Both the position numbers and the translations under genes were made by a program. This document shows positions 50,082-58,722 of a DNA stretch of 64,000 nucleotides, in pieces; within the stretch, counting starts at the first letter, position 1; each line of letters begins with the position of its first letter. A model generated the notes under the pieces. The model was not told where the DNA came from and did not search any database. It saw only the letters and a program-made list of their open reading frames with translations. The stretch is from Deltaproteobacteria bacterium HGW-Deltaproteobacteria-6 (GTDB taxonomy: Bacteria; Desulfobacterota; Syntrophia; Syntrophales; Smithellaceae): NCBI GenBank assembly GCA_002840435.1, contig PHAT01000004.1, forward strand, positions 124,001 to 188,000, read 5' to 3'.

Positions 50082-50846
50082 TTACCCTCCTGCCCGCTGA
50101 CTGAATATGCCTTTTTCATATTGAATAATGGATAAAATCGCCGCCGCCGCTGTTTCCACTTTTAAAATCCGATTGCCGAGGCTCACCGAAATAAAACCGG
50201 ACTCCCCGGCCCTGGCAACTTCATCACGGGACAACCCGCCTTCGGGACCCACAACAATAAAATAATTCACGGCTCCGTTAAATTGCCCGTCATTTAATAT
50301 ATCTTTTATGTTGCGCTGATCTTCCTCTTCCCAGAAAATCAGTTTCCGGGAACCGGGTGTTGCCCGGGCGAGCATGTCATCAAAAGATAAAACCGGCTCG
50401 ATGACGGCCAATCGGGGACTGCGCGAGCAGCGGGCGGCCTCCTGTACTATTTTTTGCCAGCGGGCAACTTTTGCAGAAGCTTTTTCTCCTTCGATCCGGC
50501 TGACCGAACGCGCAGCTGTAAAAGGAATAATAACGTCCGTTCCCAGTTCCGCGGCGGTTTTGACGATCAAATCCATCTTTCCCGCTTTCGGAATCGCCTG
50601 GGCCAGCGTCGTGCTGATTTTTTTATCCGCCTGCGGAATTGGCGTTCCCAGGGAAACATGGACGCCGGATGCGCCGAAGCCGTCGATGCGCGCCTCGAAC
50701 TCATGTCCAAAGCCGTCGAAAACAATGATCCCGTCTCCGGGCTTGAGACGCAGCACTGTTTTCAAATACCGGAGATTATCCATCCCCAGCTCACAGGCTG
50801 TCGCATTTTGCAGTGTTTCGGAACTGTAGATTCTAGGCAGCGTCAA
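50082..50846 (-). CDS. rsmE: 16S rRNA m3U1498 methyltransferase
   Basis: 254 residues from a TTG start at 50846 with AAGGAAAG nine bases upstream. An N-terminal PUA-like domain (GDGIIVFDGFGHEFEARIDG) is followed by a SPOUT fold with trefoil-knot motifs VGPEGGLSRDEVARAGESGF and VSLGNRILKVETAAAAILSI. AIPKAGKMDLIVKTAAELGT and RWQKIVQEAARCSRSPRLAV are also characteristic. It methylates U1498 of 16S rRNA with SAM. It is downstream of prmA, a very common pairing. Confidence 0.93.
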   Translation of the reverse strand: MTLPRIYSSETLQNATACELGMDNLRYLKTVLRLKPGDGIIVFDGFGHEFEARIDGFGASGVHVSLGTPIPQADKKISTTLAQAIPKAGKMDLIVKTAAELGTDVIIPFTAARSVSRIEGEKASAKVARWQKIVQEAARCSRSPRLAVIEPVLSFDDMLARATPGSRKLIFWEEEDQRNIKDILNDGQFNGAVNYFIVVGPEGGLSRDEVARAGESGFISVSLGNRILKVETAAAAILSIIQYEKGIFSQRAGG

Positions 50847-50889
50847 AGCAGAACACTTTCCTTAAAATATTTTTGTCATCTGGAAACGA

Positions 50890-51843
50890 TCAGGATTTCA
50901 CATCCGCCGGATTTCTTTTCAGCACGTAGCAGACCCATTCCTTTTCGGTCAGGACGCTGTGTTTTACAAGCGGCGCGACGATGAAATGCTCTTCAATCGC
51001 GGGAACATCGGGTTCGATGATTCCGGAAATAATCAGATAGCCGCCGGGCATGAGCAGCCTGACGAGCTGCGTGTGCAGCTTCAGCAGCAATTTTGCCGTG
51101 AGATTGGCTATGACCAGATTGCGGGGCTGACTGATTTGCGCCGCGTCTTCATTTAATATTCGTAAACGGTCGTCCACCTTGTTGATGACAGCGTTCTGGG
51201 CCGCGATTTCCGTCGCCTTGGGATCATTGTCCACGCAAACCACATCCTGCGCGCCCATCTTAGCGGCCGTAATGCCCAGAATTCCCGTGCCGCAGCCGAC
51301 ATCGAGCACGGTCCATTCTTTGACGGAACGATCCTTCAAAATAATATCCTCAATGGCTTCCATGCACATGCGGGTGGACGCGTGCTGACCGGTGCCGAAA
51401 GCCATGCCCGGATCAATTTCCACCACAATATCGCGGCTGGCGGGCGTATATCTTTCCCAAGTCGGTTTGACAACGATATTTTTGCAGACACGAATCGGTT
51501 TGAAATACTTTTTCCACTGCTCGCCCCAGTCCGGATCGGAAATGATCTCGGTCGTGAGCGAGGGCGCGTCAACATCAGGGAAAATCTCCTCAAGACTTTT
51601 TAAATATTTGCGCACGGTGTAAATCCGCTTCTCGCTGCGGACATCAGCGGGGAAAAAAGCTTGAATCACTTCAACGTCTCCCTGCTCCGGAAAATCACTC
51701 GCGCCGGGCGGCAGCAGCGATTCCGAAAAGACGCCCTGCGCGCCTGTTTCCTCCAGAAAATTACTCAGCGCATCAATTAAATTCACAGCCGCCGTTATTT
51801 CAATTTTCAACCATTTTTCCGGTTCTTTTTGAGTCATGTTCAT
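50890..51843 (-). CDS. prmA: Ribosomal protein L11 methyltransferase
   Basis: 317 residues; ATG 51837, two codons in, has better spacing to AAGG than ATG 51843. PrmA features: an N-terminal substrate-binding domain (WLKIEITAAVNLIDALSNFL), a linker, VEIDPGMAFGTGQHASTRMC, SAM motif VLDVGCGTGILGITAAKMGA, VCVDNDPKATEIA and NLVIANLTAKLL. It trimethylates ribosomal protein L11. First of the prmA-rsmE-RDD operon leading into tRNA-Phe. Confidence 0.93.
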   Translation of the reverse strand: MNMTQKEPEKWLKIEITAAVNLIDALSNFLEETGAQGVFSESLLPPGASDFPEQGDVEVIQAFFPADVRSEKRIYTVRKYLKSLEEIFPDVDAPSLTTEIISDPDWGEQWKKYFKPIRVCKNIVVKPTWERYTPASRDIVVEIDPGMAFGTGQHASTRMCMEAIEDIILKDRSVKEWTVLDVGCGTGILGITAAKMGAQDVVCVDNDPKATEIAAQNAVINKVDDRLRILNEDAAQISQPRNLVIANLTAKLLLKLHTQLVRLLMPGGYLIISGIIEPDVPAIEEHFIVAPLVKHSVLTEKEWVCYVLKRNPADVKS

Positions 51844-52075
51844 GCCTTAATGATCCAGGTGGTTTTTAATAATTGTGCATTTATATAGCTTGTTTCTCTT
51901 AATATATCAAGCTGCGTCGCCAATAAACGGATTTCCATCGACGCCATTTATCCCAACCCCGATTTCAAAACAGTTTTCGCCCTCCCCGGCACATATTCAT
52001 ATCTTTAACATAATTAATATTCCCGGCATCGATTCACCGGTTTTGTTTTGTGATATAGGCTCGCCTGTTTACATC

Positions 52076-52120
52076 TTGACAAAATCTCTCCTGAAGTTTA
52101 GTCTGTATCTGGTAATACCA
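52076..52120 (+). promoter_or_regulatory. gntR promoter with FCD-type operator
   Basis: TTGACA (52076-52081), 17-bp spacer, TAGTCT (52099-52104). A perfect palindrome TGGT-AAT-ACCA (52110-52120) lies at about +1 and fits the TGGTNNNACCA sites of FadR/PdhR/FCD-type GntR regulators, which suggests autorepression and control of the glycyl radical operon. Confidence 0.7.
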
Positions 52121-52148
52121 CCAGCCAGGTGAGCAAAAAGGAGAAAAC

Positions 52149-52880
52149 ATGCCCGAATCTTTAATGGAACCCATCCGGACAGACAGCCTCAAAGATATTT
52201 TTGTTCTTCGGTTTGAAGAGCTGATTCTTTCCGGGAAATTTCAAATAGGACAGAAGCTTCCATCGGAGCGGGAGCTTGCCCTTCAACTTGGCGTCAGCCG
52301 TCCGGTGGTGCATGAAGGCTTGGTAGAGCTTGCGTCGCGCGGACTTTGCTCCCTCAAACCGCGCTTTGGCGCTGTCGTGAATGATTACCGCAAGGAAGGC
52401 TCCATTACCCTGCTTGCCTCACTGATCCAGTATCAGAAAGGCAGGCTGGAACCCGAACTTCTGGAAAGCCTGCTGCAGATCAGAATGCTTTTGGAGCCGG
52501 CCTTCGCCAGAATCGCGGCCGAAAATCGGACTGAAGAACAGGTGAGAGATTTTCACAACATTCTCGGAAAGGAAGTGTCCACCGACAAACGGAATGTTCA
52601 AAAGATAACGGATCTCGACTTTGAATTTCACCTTCTGATTGCCGTGGCTTCAGGCAACAGGGTTTATCCGCTTCTTTTAAATTCATTCCGGCAGGTTTAC
52701 ACGAATCTTTCCGGCCAGTTTTTTAAAGATCAGAAAGTAACCGCCACTGTTCACGGATACCACAGGGCGCTGACTGCGGCAATTGATGCCGGAAACGGCG
52801 CCAAGGCAACATCCGTCATGAAAGAAATTCTTCGTCATGGAGAGAAGCATCTTCGCACCATCATCGATCAGGAAGGATAG
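52149..52880 (+). CDS. GntR-family (FCD) transcriptional regulator
   Basis: 243 residues, AAGGAG upstream. N-terminal winged helix: LRFEELILSGKFQIGQKLPS, ERELALQLGVSRPVVHEGLV, ELASRGLCSLKPRFGAVVND. The C-terminal all-helical FCD domain (residues 85-235) has DFEFHLLIAVASGN and a later HGYHRALTAAIDAGN, supplying the Asp/His metal-ligand pattern of FCD sensors. The ligand is probably a carboxylate. It is 37 bp upstream of the glycyl radical enzyme gene and has its own operator. Confidence 0.9.
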   Translation: MPESLMEPIRTDSLKDIFVLRFEELILSGKFQIGQKLPSERELALQLGVSRPVVHEGLVELASRGLCSLKPRFGAVVNDYRKEGSITLLASLIQYQKGRLEPELLESLLQIRMLLEPAFARIAAENRTEEQVRDFHNILGKEVSTDKRNVQKITDLDFEFHLLIAVASGNRVYPLLLNSFRQVYTNLSGQFFKDQKVTATVHGYHRALTAAIDAGNGAKATSVMKEILRHGEKHLRTIIDQEG

Positions 52881-52917
52881 CCGCATGCCGGCGCCTTCCC
52901 CCCCAAGAGAGGTCCCT

Positions 52918-55428
52918 ATGCAAAACATCTCACAACCCGAACATGTCATCAAAGAGCCCTCCGGCCTGTCGAGCCGCATCCAATGGCTGAGGGAATATTA
53001 TTTCCGGGGAACCGAACGGGCCTGGAACAATGAATTCACCTCCTGGACAACCGGAACACCCTGGGACATCATCTACAATGAGCTGACCTTTTACATCGTT
53101 CCGGAAACCTACACCCTGCTTAACACGCTGGGCGCGTCTTATCTTCAGGCCGCCAGACCCGTGGCCCTTCATCCGGATTTCTGGAACTGGTCGCTTGCGG
53201 AAAGGCGCGCGTGGTTTGTCCGGGAAGTGATTGTCAACCATGTGCCGCAGGAAATTCTGCCGGGCGATCTGCTGGCCGGCGCAAGGTTTAATGTTCAGAC
53301 CTCCCTGTGTTTTACAAAAGAGGAAAGCCTGGCCTGGCAAAAACTGGTAAAAGGCAAAAATGGCGCGAGAGCGCAGATGAAATGGTTTCATGATCATGGC
53401 TACGGCAACGCCGGCGCTACCTGCGGCCATTTGATCCCCGGCCATGAGCGGCTGCTGGCCATCGGCTGGAAGGGCGTCCATGCGGAACTGCTGTCCATCT
53501 ATAACGCTCTGGACCGCCGGGAACGAAGCGGACCCAGGGGCAATCAGCTGAAAGCCATGATGACCGCCTCCACCATGGCACGCGATCTGGCCTCCCGATA
53601 CAAAGCCGTCTGTGAAAACCTTGCCGAAAAAACGCAGGACACACAACGTGCCACGGAGCTTCAAACGATGGCCACCAACTTGAGCCGCGTCCCCTGGGAA
53701 CCCGTTTCAACCTTCTGGGAGGCCGTACAGGCGCTCTGGATCAACCACATGCTTGTCATGACGGATGAAAACTACCCCGGCGCGGGCGTTTCTTTCGGCC
53801 GGGTGGATCAGTATCTTTATCCCTATTATGAAAAATCAACCCGCGACGGCATGCCACGGGAATGGGCCAAGGAAATTCTGAAATGCTTCTGGATTCATGC
53901 CAACACGGCTTACGACGCCATGATCCGCAATGGCAACCAGGGAATCACCGCCGGGTTCGGCCAGCTTGTCACCCTGTCCGGCCTCGGAGCAAAAGGCGCC
54001 GACATGACCAACGATCTGACCTATATCATTCTTGAAGTGATTGACGAAATGTCGCCCATCCTGGAACCCAAACCCAACGTGCGGCTGCATCAGAACAGTC
54101 CCGAAGTCCTGCTGGATAAAATCGTGGAGATGATTGAAGTAAGCCAGGGCGCGCCGTTCCTCTTGAATTTTGATGAACGCTCCATGGCCGGCATGATGCT
54201 GGAGGCTGAAAAGGCCGGCCTCACGGACCTGATTAACCGGAACAACGTTCACGACTACGCCCCGGTCGGATGCCTGGAAAACACCATGGTCGGCAATGAC
54301 CGCTCCGGCACGGTGGACAACAACCTCAATCTGCTCAAAGCCGTCGAACTGACCCTGACGGGCGGTAAAGACCTGCTGCCTTTTTACGATCCCATGACGG
54401 GAAAAACGGAAGCCCTTAAACAGGATGGTCCCCGCACCCCCGATGCGTCGTCGTTTAAAACCTGGGAAGACTTCTGGAAGGCTTATGCCGTTCAGACGCG
54501 CTACATTATTCAAAAATGCGTCGATTTATACGAAACATCCGAATCCATCCGCGCCCGTTTTTTCCCCACGCCCTATCTTTCCTGCCTGATTACAGGCTGC
54601 GCAGCGCGAGGAAAGGACATTACACAAGGCGGGGCGCAAATCAGCTTCGTCACCCTGGAAGCCGTGACCTACGCGACCACCGTGGATTCACTCCTGGCCA
54701 TCCAATATCTGGTCTTTGATAAAAAAGCCTGCACGATGACGGAATTGATCGCTGCACTCCAAGACAACTGGCAGGGCCACGAAGTGCTTCAGGCCCTCGC
54801 CAGAAACCGCGCTCCCAAATACGGCCGCGATGACGACAAAGCGGACGCCCTGGCCCGTCTTGTCATGCAATTGTGGTGCGACGAAACGTGGCGGCACAAA
54901 ACAAAAGCCACTTCCCGCCAATTCCGGCCGGGCATGCTGAGCTGGAACTACTGGGCCGGCGACGGCTTTGTCATGGCGGCGAGCGCCAATGGAAGAGAAA
55001 AGGGTCAATTCCTGTCCAATGCCATCTGCCCGTCCAACGGTGCGGATATTTATGGTCCGACGGCCAATACCAACTCCGTGGGAAAAGTGCTGGGCGGAAA
55101 AGCCGCGGACGGCCGGGGAGACTGGCAGGATTACTTCAACATCCTCCCGAACGGCGCCAGTCATACAATCACTTTCAATCCATCCATCCTGCGCGATCCC
55201 GTGCACAAGGAGAAATTCAAGGCGTTTCTGAAAGGCTACACGCAAAACGGCGGCACTGCTTTGCAAATCAACATGCTGGATCCCGGTATGCTGAAAGCCG
55301 CGCAGGCTCACCCGCAGGATTACCGGCACCTGCTTGTCCGGATTACCGGCTATAACGCCTACTTTACAACGGTGGGCCGGGAACTGCAAAACGAAGTGAT
55401 TGAACGCATGAGTCATAATAAATTCTAA
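52918..55428 (+). CDS. Glycyl radical enzyme (PFL/diol-dehydratase superfamily), specificity unknown
   Basis: 836 residues from ATG 52918 (GAGAGGTCC upstream). A PFL-like ten-strand barrel is implied by length and blocks. The thiyl Cys452 lies in APVGCLENTMVGND with Glu454 two residues on (Cys-x-Glu, as in C-C/C-O/C-N-cleaving dehydratases, lyases and arylacetate decarboxylases; PFL has Cys-Cys). The glycyl loop is VRITGYNAYF with radical Gly811. GCLEN differs from GCVEP of choline lyase and glycerol/propanediol dehydratases. No small BssB/BssC-like subunits are adjacent, which argues against classical benzylsuccinate synthase. Decarboxylase of an aryl- or other acetate is one candidate. Oxygen-sensitive, cytoplasmic. 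The activase follows by 12 bases. Confidence 0.9.
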   Translation: MQNISQPEHVIKEPSGLSSRIQWLREYYFRGTERAWNNEFTSWTTGTPWDIIYNELTFYIVPETYTLLNTLGASYLQAARPVALHPDFWNWSLAERRAWFVREVIVNHVPQEILPGDLLAGARFNVQTSLCFTKEESLAWQKLVKGKNGARAQMKWFHDHGYGNAGATCGHLIPGHERLLAIGWKGVHAELLSIYNALDRRERSGPRGNQLKAMMTASTMARDLASRYKAVCENLAEKTQDTQRATELQTMATNLSRVPWEPVSTFWEAVQALWINHMLVMTDENYPGAGVSFGRVDQYLYPYYEKSTRDGMPREWAKEILKCFWIHANTAYDAMIRNGNQGITAGFGQLVTLSGLGAKGADMTNDLTYIILEVIDEMSPILEPKPNVRLHQNSPEVLLDKIVEMIEVSQGAPFLLNFDERSMAGMMLEAEKAGLTDLINRNNVHDYAPVGCLENTMVGNDRSGTVDNNLNLLKAVELTLTGGKDLLPFYDPMTGKTEALKQDGPRTPDASSFKTWEDFWKAYAVQTRYIIQKCVDLYETSESIRARFFPTPYLSCLITGCAARGKDITQGGAQISFVTLEAVTYATTVDSLLAIQYLVFDKKACTMTELIAALQDNWQGHEVLQALARNRAPKYGRDDDKADALARLVMQLWCDETWRHKTKATSRQFRPGMLSWNYWAGDGFVMAASANGREKGQFLSNAICPSNGADIYGPTANTNSVGKVLGGKAADGRGDWQDYFNILPNGASHTITFNPSILRDPVHKEKFKAFLKGYTQNGGTALQINMLDPGMLKAAQAHPQDYRHLLVRITGYNAYFTTVGRELQNEVIERMSHNKF

Positions 55429-55440
55429 GGTGGATGACCG

Positions 55441-56469
55441 ATGACGCAGCACCAGACCCCAACGGGCATTATTCTGGAAATTCTCCGCATGTCCACCGAA
55501 GACGGCCCCGGCATCCGGACAACGGTTTTCTTCAAGGGCTGTTCGCTTGCCTGCGGATGGTGCCACAACCCCGAAAGCATCCGTTCAGAACCGCAGATTC
55601 AGTGGATGAAAACCGGCTGCATCGGATGCGGCATCTGCGTGGAAACCTGTCCGGAAAAAGCGTTGACCAGGACCCCCGGAGGGATCATGATCGACCGTCA
55701 GCTCTGCACCGGCTGCGGTTTATGCACACAGGAATGCCCCACCACCGCCATGGAACTCTTGGGTAAAAAATGGAACGTTCAGGATCTGGTGCGTGAACTC
55801 GTTAAAGACCGTGCTTATTTTGAGAAGTCCGAAGGCGGCGTCACGCTGTCCGGCGGCGAAGCGGCCCTGCAGCACGATTTCTGTCTGGCCCTCTTGAAAG
55901 AGCTCAGGGGCCGGGGCATCCGGACGGCGCTGGATACCTGCGGGCAGGTGCCCCGGAGCGTGCTTGCCGGTTTGTTGCCTTATGTCGATATTCTGCTTTA
56001 TGATCTCAAGGAAATCGATCCGGTAAAGCATAAAAAGCATACCGGCGCAGGCAACGAAAAAATTCTGGCCAATGCGGTGTTTGCGGCACACTTTAAAAAA
56101 TCTCATCCTTATCCCAAAACACTCTGGGTCCGCACGCCGGTTATTCCGGGCGCCACGGATACGGCTGAAAACATCCGGGGCATCGGCGATTTCATCCATG
56201 CCAAGCTTGAAGGCGCCGTTGACCGGTGGGAATTGTGCGCCTTTAACAATCTATGCCGGGACAAGTATCAGCGGCTGGGTATGGACTGGTCTTTCGCCGA
56301 AACGGATCTTCCGGAGGCGTCACGGATGGAGGAACTGACCCGGATCGCCAAAAGCCGGGTGTCGCCATCGATTGTCTGTTGGAGCGGATCGACAAAACTT
56401 ATAAAAAGCACGGATAATAAAACAACGGGAGAAACGCAACCTGAAAGCAATCCGTCATACAATTGCTGA
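55441..56469 (+). CDS. Glycyl radical enzyme activase (radical SAM, two extra 4Fe-4S clusters)
   Basis: 342 residues with AAGGTGGA upstream. The radical SAM cluster is CxxxCxxC (Cys34, 38, 41 in GCSLACGWC). An inserted ferredoxin-like domain carries two cluster motifs, Cys60-63-66-70 and Cys89-92-95-99. TLSGGEAALQHDF and YDLKEIDPVKHKKHTGAGNE are activase landmarks. It generates the Gly811 radical on the preceding enzyme with SAM. The extra ferredoxin domain is usual for dehydratase/decarboxylase-type activases and absent from PflA. Confidence 0.92.
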   Translation: MTQHQTPTGIILEILRMSTEDGPGIRTTVFFKGCSLACGWCHNPESIRSEPQIQWMKTGCIGCGICVETCPEKALTRTPGGIMIDRQLCTGCGLCTQECPTTAMELLGKKWNVQDLVRELVKDRAYFEKSEGGVTLSGGEAALQHDFCLALLKELRGRGIRTALDTCGQVPRSVLAGLLPYVDILLYDLKEIDPVKHKKHTGAGNEKILANAVFAAHFKKSHPYPKTLWVRTPVIPGATDTAENIRGIGDFIHAKLEGAVDRWELCAFNNLCRDKYQRLGMDWSFAETDLPEASRMEELTRIAKSRVSPSIVCWSGSTKLIKSTDNKTTGETQPESNPSYNC

Positions 56470-56492
56470 GCAAAACCGAAAGGGAACGAAAC

Positions 56493-57338
56493 ATGACCAT
56501 CAAAAACAGTTTTTCCGAAGCGGATATCAAGGCCTTCGCGCCGTCGGAAAAAGTCGGCATTATTGCAACGGTAACGCCTGCCGGTTTACCGCACCTGTCT
56601 CTTTTGACATCTGTAATGGCGTCCACGCCGACGCAACTGACCATTGGTGAATTCTGCCAGGGCATGAGTAAAGCCTACATGCGGCAAACAGGGAAAATCG
56701 GTTTTGCCATTCTGACGCTGGATAAAAAACTCTGGCGGGGCAAAGCCCTCTGGACGCATTTAAAGAAAGAAGGCCGGGAATATGAAATCTATAATCAGCA
56801 GCCCATGTTCCGGTACAATACCTACTTCGGCATCAACACCGTGCATTACCTTGATCTCACGGAAACCACAACCGGCGCGCCTCTGCCGCTTGCCTCCATT
56901 ATCCCCTCGGCGCTGCTCACCAAAATGGCGAAAAGTGCCGCCGCAAAAAACCATCCCGAAAGAGTGCTGTCGTTTTTTGGAGAGGCTTTATTCAACCGGC
57001 TCGATTCGCTTTGTTTCCTTTCCTTTATCGGCCGGGACGGTTTTCCGGTTGTCATTCCCGTCATTCAATGCCAGGCGGCGGGCACCAGCCGGCTGGCCTT
57101 TCACCTTGGTGCATTTTCCGCCGAACTGAGCGGGCTTGAACCGGGGATGATGGTGTCCGTTTTTGGTCTGACCATGCAGATGGAGGATGTGCTGGTACGG
57201 GGCGTCTTTAACGGTTATCACCGTTATCGGGGCATCAGGCTGGGCACGCTGGATATTGACTGGGTCTATAATTCCATGCCGCCCAATCATGGACAGATTT
57301 ACCCGCCGGTGCCTCTGGAAGCGGTCGTCAACTTCTAA
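56493..57338 (+). CDS. Split-barrel flavin (pyridoxamine-oxidase-like) protein
   Basis: 281 residues from ATG 56493; a TTG at 56463 inside the activase end is less likely. The first half has FMN-binding-like features: EKVGIIATVTPAGLPHLSLL, TSVMASTPTQLTIGEFCQGM, NTYFGINTVHYLDLTETT. The second half repeats a similar theme (LCFLSFIGRDGFPVVIPVIQ), so it may be a two-domain split barrel. It lies 23 bp after the activase and probably belongs to the same operon. Role with the radical enzyme is unknown; a reductase for the product or a flavin-based electron donor are guesses. Confidence 0.75.
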   Translation: MTIKNSFSEADIKAFAPSEKVGIIATVTPAGLPHLSLLTSVMASTPTQLTIGEFCQGMSKAYMRQTGKIGFAILTLDKKLWRGKALWTHLKKEGREYEIYNQQPMFRYNTYFGINTVHYLDLTETTTGAPLPLASIIPSALLTKMAKSAAAKNHPERVLSFFGEALFNRLDSLCFLSFIGRDGFPVVIPVIQCQAAGTSRLAFHLGAFSAELSGLEPGMMVSVFGLTMQMEDVLVRGVFNGYHRYRGIRLGTLDIDWVYNSMPPNHGQIYPPVPLEAVVNF

Positions 57339-57368
57339 AACCTGAGATGTCGTCTCTGTTTCAACGAG

Positions 57369-58022
57369 TCAGAAATAGAATTGCACGCCCGCCTGGACAG
57401 CATGAGTTTGAACGGGATCCCCTTGGAGAGGCACCCCGCCTGTTTCAAAGTCCGGGCCGTTCATGCCCATAAAGCGGTATCCCAAAAGCAGCCGCCAGGC
57501 GTCTGAAAGGGAGCAGGAAACACCGGCCATGAGTTTGTAGGTAAAAAGTTTATTGCGGCCGGTGGTCGGAGGAAAACCGGCCAGAGTAATATCATGGGCC
57601 TCGAAAAAAACGACGCCCAAACCTGCTCCGACATAGGGTCTGAACCGGAAACCTACGGGGATGTCATAAAATAAATTCATCGTCGCTCCCCACAGATCGT
57701 AGTAACCCGACAGATCGCCGCCTCCCCCGGCGAAACGGATATCTTTCACATCATTGCGGCCGTACATCACCTCTCCTTCCACCCGGAAATCACTGTATCG
57801 ATACCCCAGACTTCCGCCAATTCCAACGCCCCATTTTGTCCTGGTTTCGGCAGGTGAAAGGCCCGGTGAGGTGGTTTCTACTGAAAAAGGAAACTGGGCG
57901 GTCGGGATGATGGAGAGATAAAATCCGGTTGAGGGGACATCCCCCTTTTTCTGACCGGCCCACAGCTCCCCTGCCGTCAATAAGATCAGTAGACCCGACA
58001 TCACCATTATCAGTATTTTCAA
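57369..58022 (-). CDS. Porin-like outer-membrane beta-barrel protein
   Basis: 217 residues with signal peptide (IMVMSGLLILLTAGELWAGQ). Alternating strands of an OmpW/OmpA-like barrel: GVGIGGSLGYRYSDFRVEGE, LWGATMNLFYDIPVGFRFRP, YVGAGLGVVFFEAHDITLAG and the C-terminal VQAGVQFYF with terminal Phe. Probably an eight-stranded small barrel. Function unknown. Confidence 0.8.
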   Translation of the reverse strand: MKILIMVMSGLLILLTAGELWAGQKKGDVPSTGFYLSIIPTAQFPFSVETTSPGLSPAETRTKWGVGIGGSLGYRYSDFRVEGEVMYGRNDVKDIRFAGGGGDLSGYYDLWGATMNLFYDIPVGFRFRPYVGAGLGVVFFEAHDITLAGFPPTTGRNKLFTYKLMAGVSCSLSDAWRLLLGYRFMGMNGPDFETGGVPLQGDPVQTHAVQAGVQFYF

Positions 58023-58119
58023 AATTTTCTTCTCGCTTTCTCTATATAAAAAACGTGTACACTCGCTTCACCAGGGCAGACGCAAGGTGATGCATTACTT
58101 GTCTTCAGAGATGGTGTTC

Positions 58120-58704
58120 CTAAGCTGTCCTGAACTTTCCCTCCATGGCAATTTCCGCAATACTTTTTCTCGCTGAAGGAAATTCCCGCTCCTGCTGATA
58201 GTCGGGCAAATCCTCTTTTTTGCCGTGCTTCCCTATGGCGATCATGGCCTCCACCTGATAATCATCCGGCACCTGCAATTCTTTCTTCGCCCTCTCATAG
58301 TCAAAACCCTGCATGCCGTGAACAACCAGATTTTTCAGCGATCCCTGCAAGGCAAGGCTGATCCAGGCGGCGCCGGTATCATAGGAGTGCGTCCGGGCCG
58401 GTTTGCCGGAATCAAAAGTGGTTTTGGAAATAACAACCATCAGCACGGCGGCGTTTTTTGCCCAGGCTTGATTGGCTTCGTTCATCAGACCGAAGATCGT
58501 ATTCCAGCCGGGTGTGTTACGGCGGGCATAAATAAATCGCCAGGGCTGATTGTTATTGGACGACGGCGCCCAGCGGGCGGCTTCAAACAAAGTCATCAGC
58601 GTCGCTTCATCGATTTCCTCGCCGGACATGGCCCGGGGCGACCAGCGGCTGACAAACAGTTCATGGACATTATTTTCCGGTTTTCTGAAATCATGAATGT
58701 TCAT
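58120..58704 (-). CDS. Nitroreductase-family FMN oxidoreductase
   Basis: 194 residues, AGAGGTGA before the start. Nitroreductase blocks: RWSPRAMSGEEIDEATLMTL, ARWAPSSNNNQPWRFIYARR (FMN phosphate/ring contacts) and WISLALQGSLKNLVVHGMQG, ending with IGKHGKKEDLP. Members reduce nitro groups, quinones or enones with NAD(P)H. It begins 18 bp downstream of the polX stop, on the same strand. Confidence 0.9.
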   Translation of the reverse strand: MNIHDFRKPENNVHELFVSRWSPRAMSGEEIDEATLMTLFEAARWAPSSNNNQPWRFIYARRNTPGWNTIFGLMNEANQAWAKNAAVLMVVISKTTFDSGKPARTHSYDTGAAWISLALQGSLKNLVVHGMQGFDYERAKKELQVPDDYQVEAMIAIGKHGKKEDLPDYQQEREFPSARKSIAEIAMEGKFRTA

Positions 58705-58722
58705 AAATCACCTCTGAGTTTT

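Noticed and set aside
52918-55428. Alkyl- or benzylsuccinate synthase, tempting because the organism looks syntrophic
   Set aside because: No small subunit genes nearby, and the active-site context could not be matched with certainty. Left as unassigned.
54688-55566. 292-codon minus-strand frame
   Set aside because: Antisense to the glycyl radical enzyme C-terminus and activase start; covers the glycyl loop codons of the real gene.
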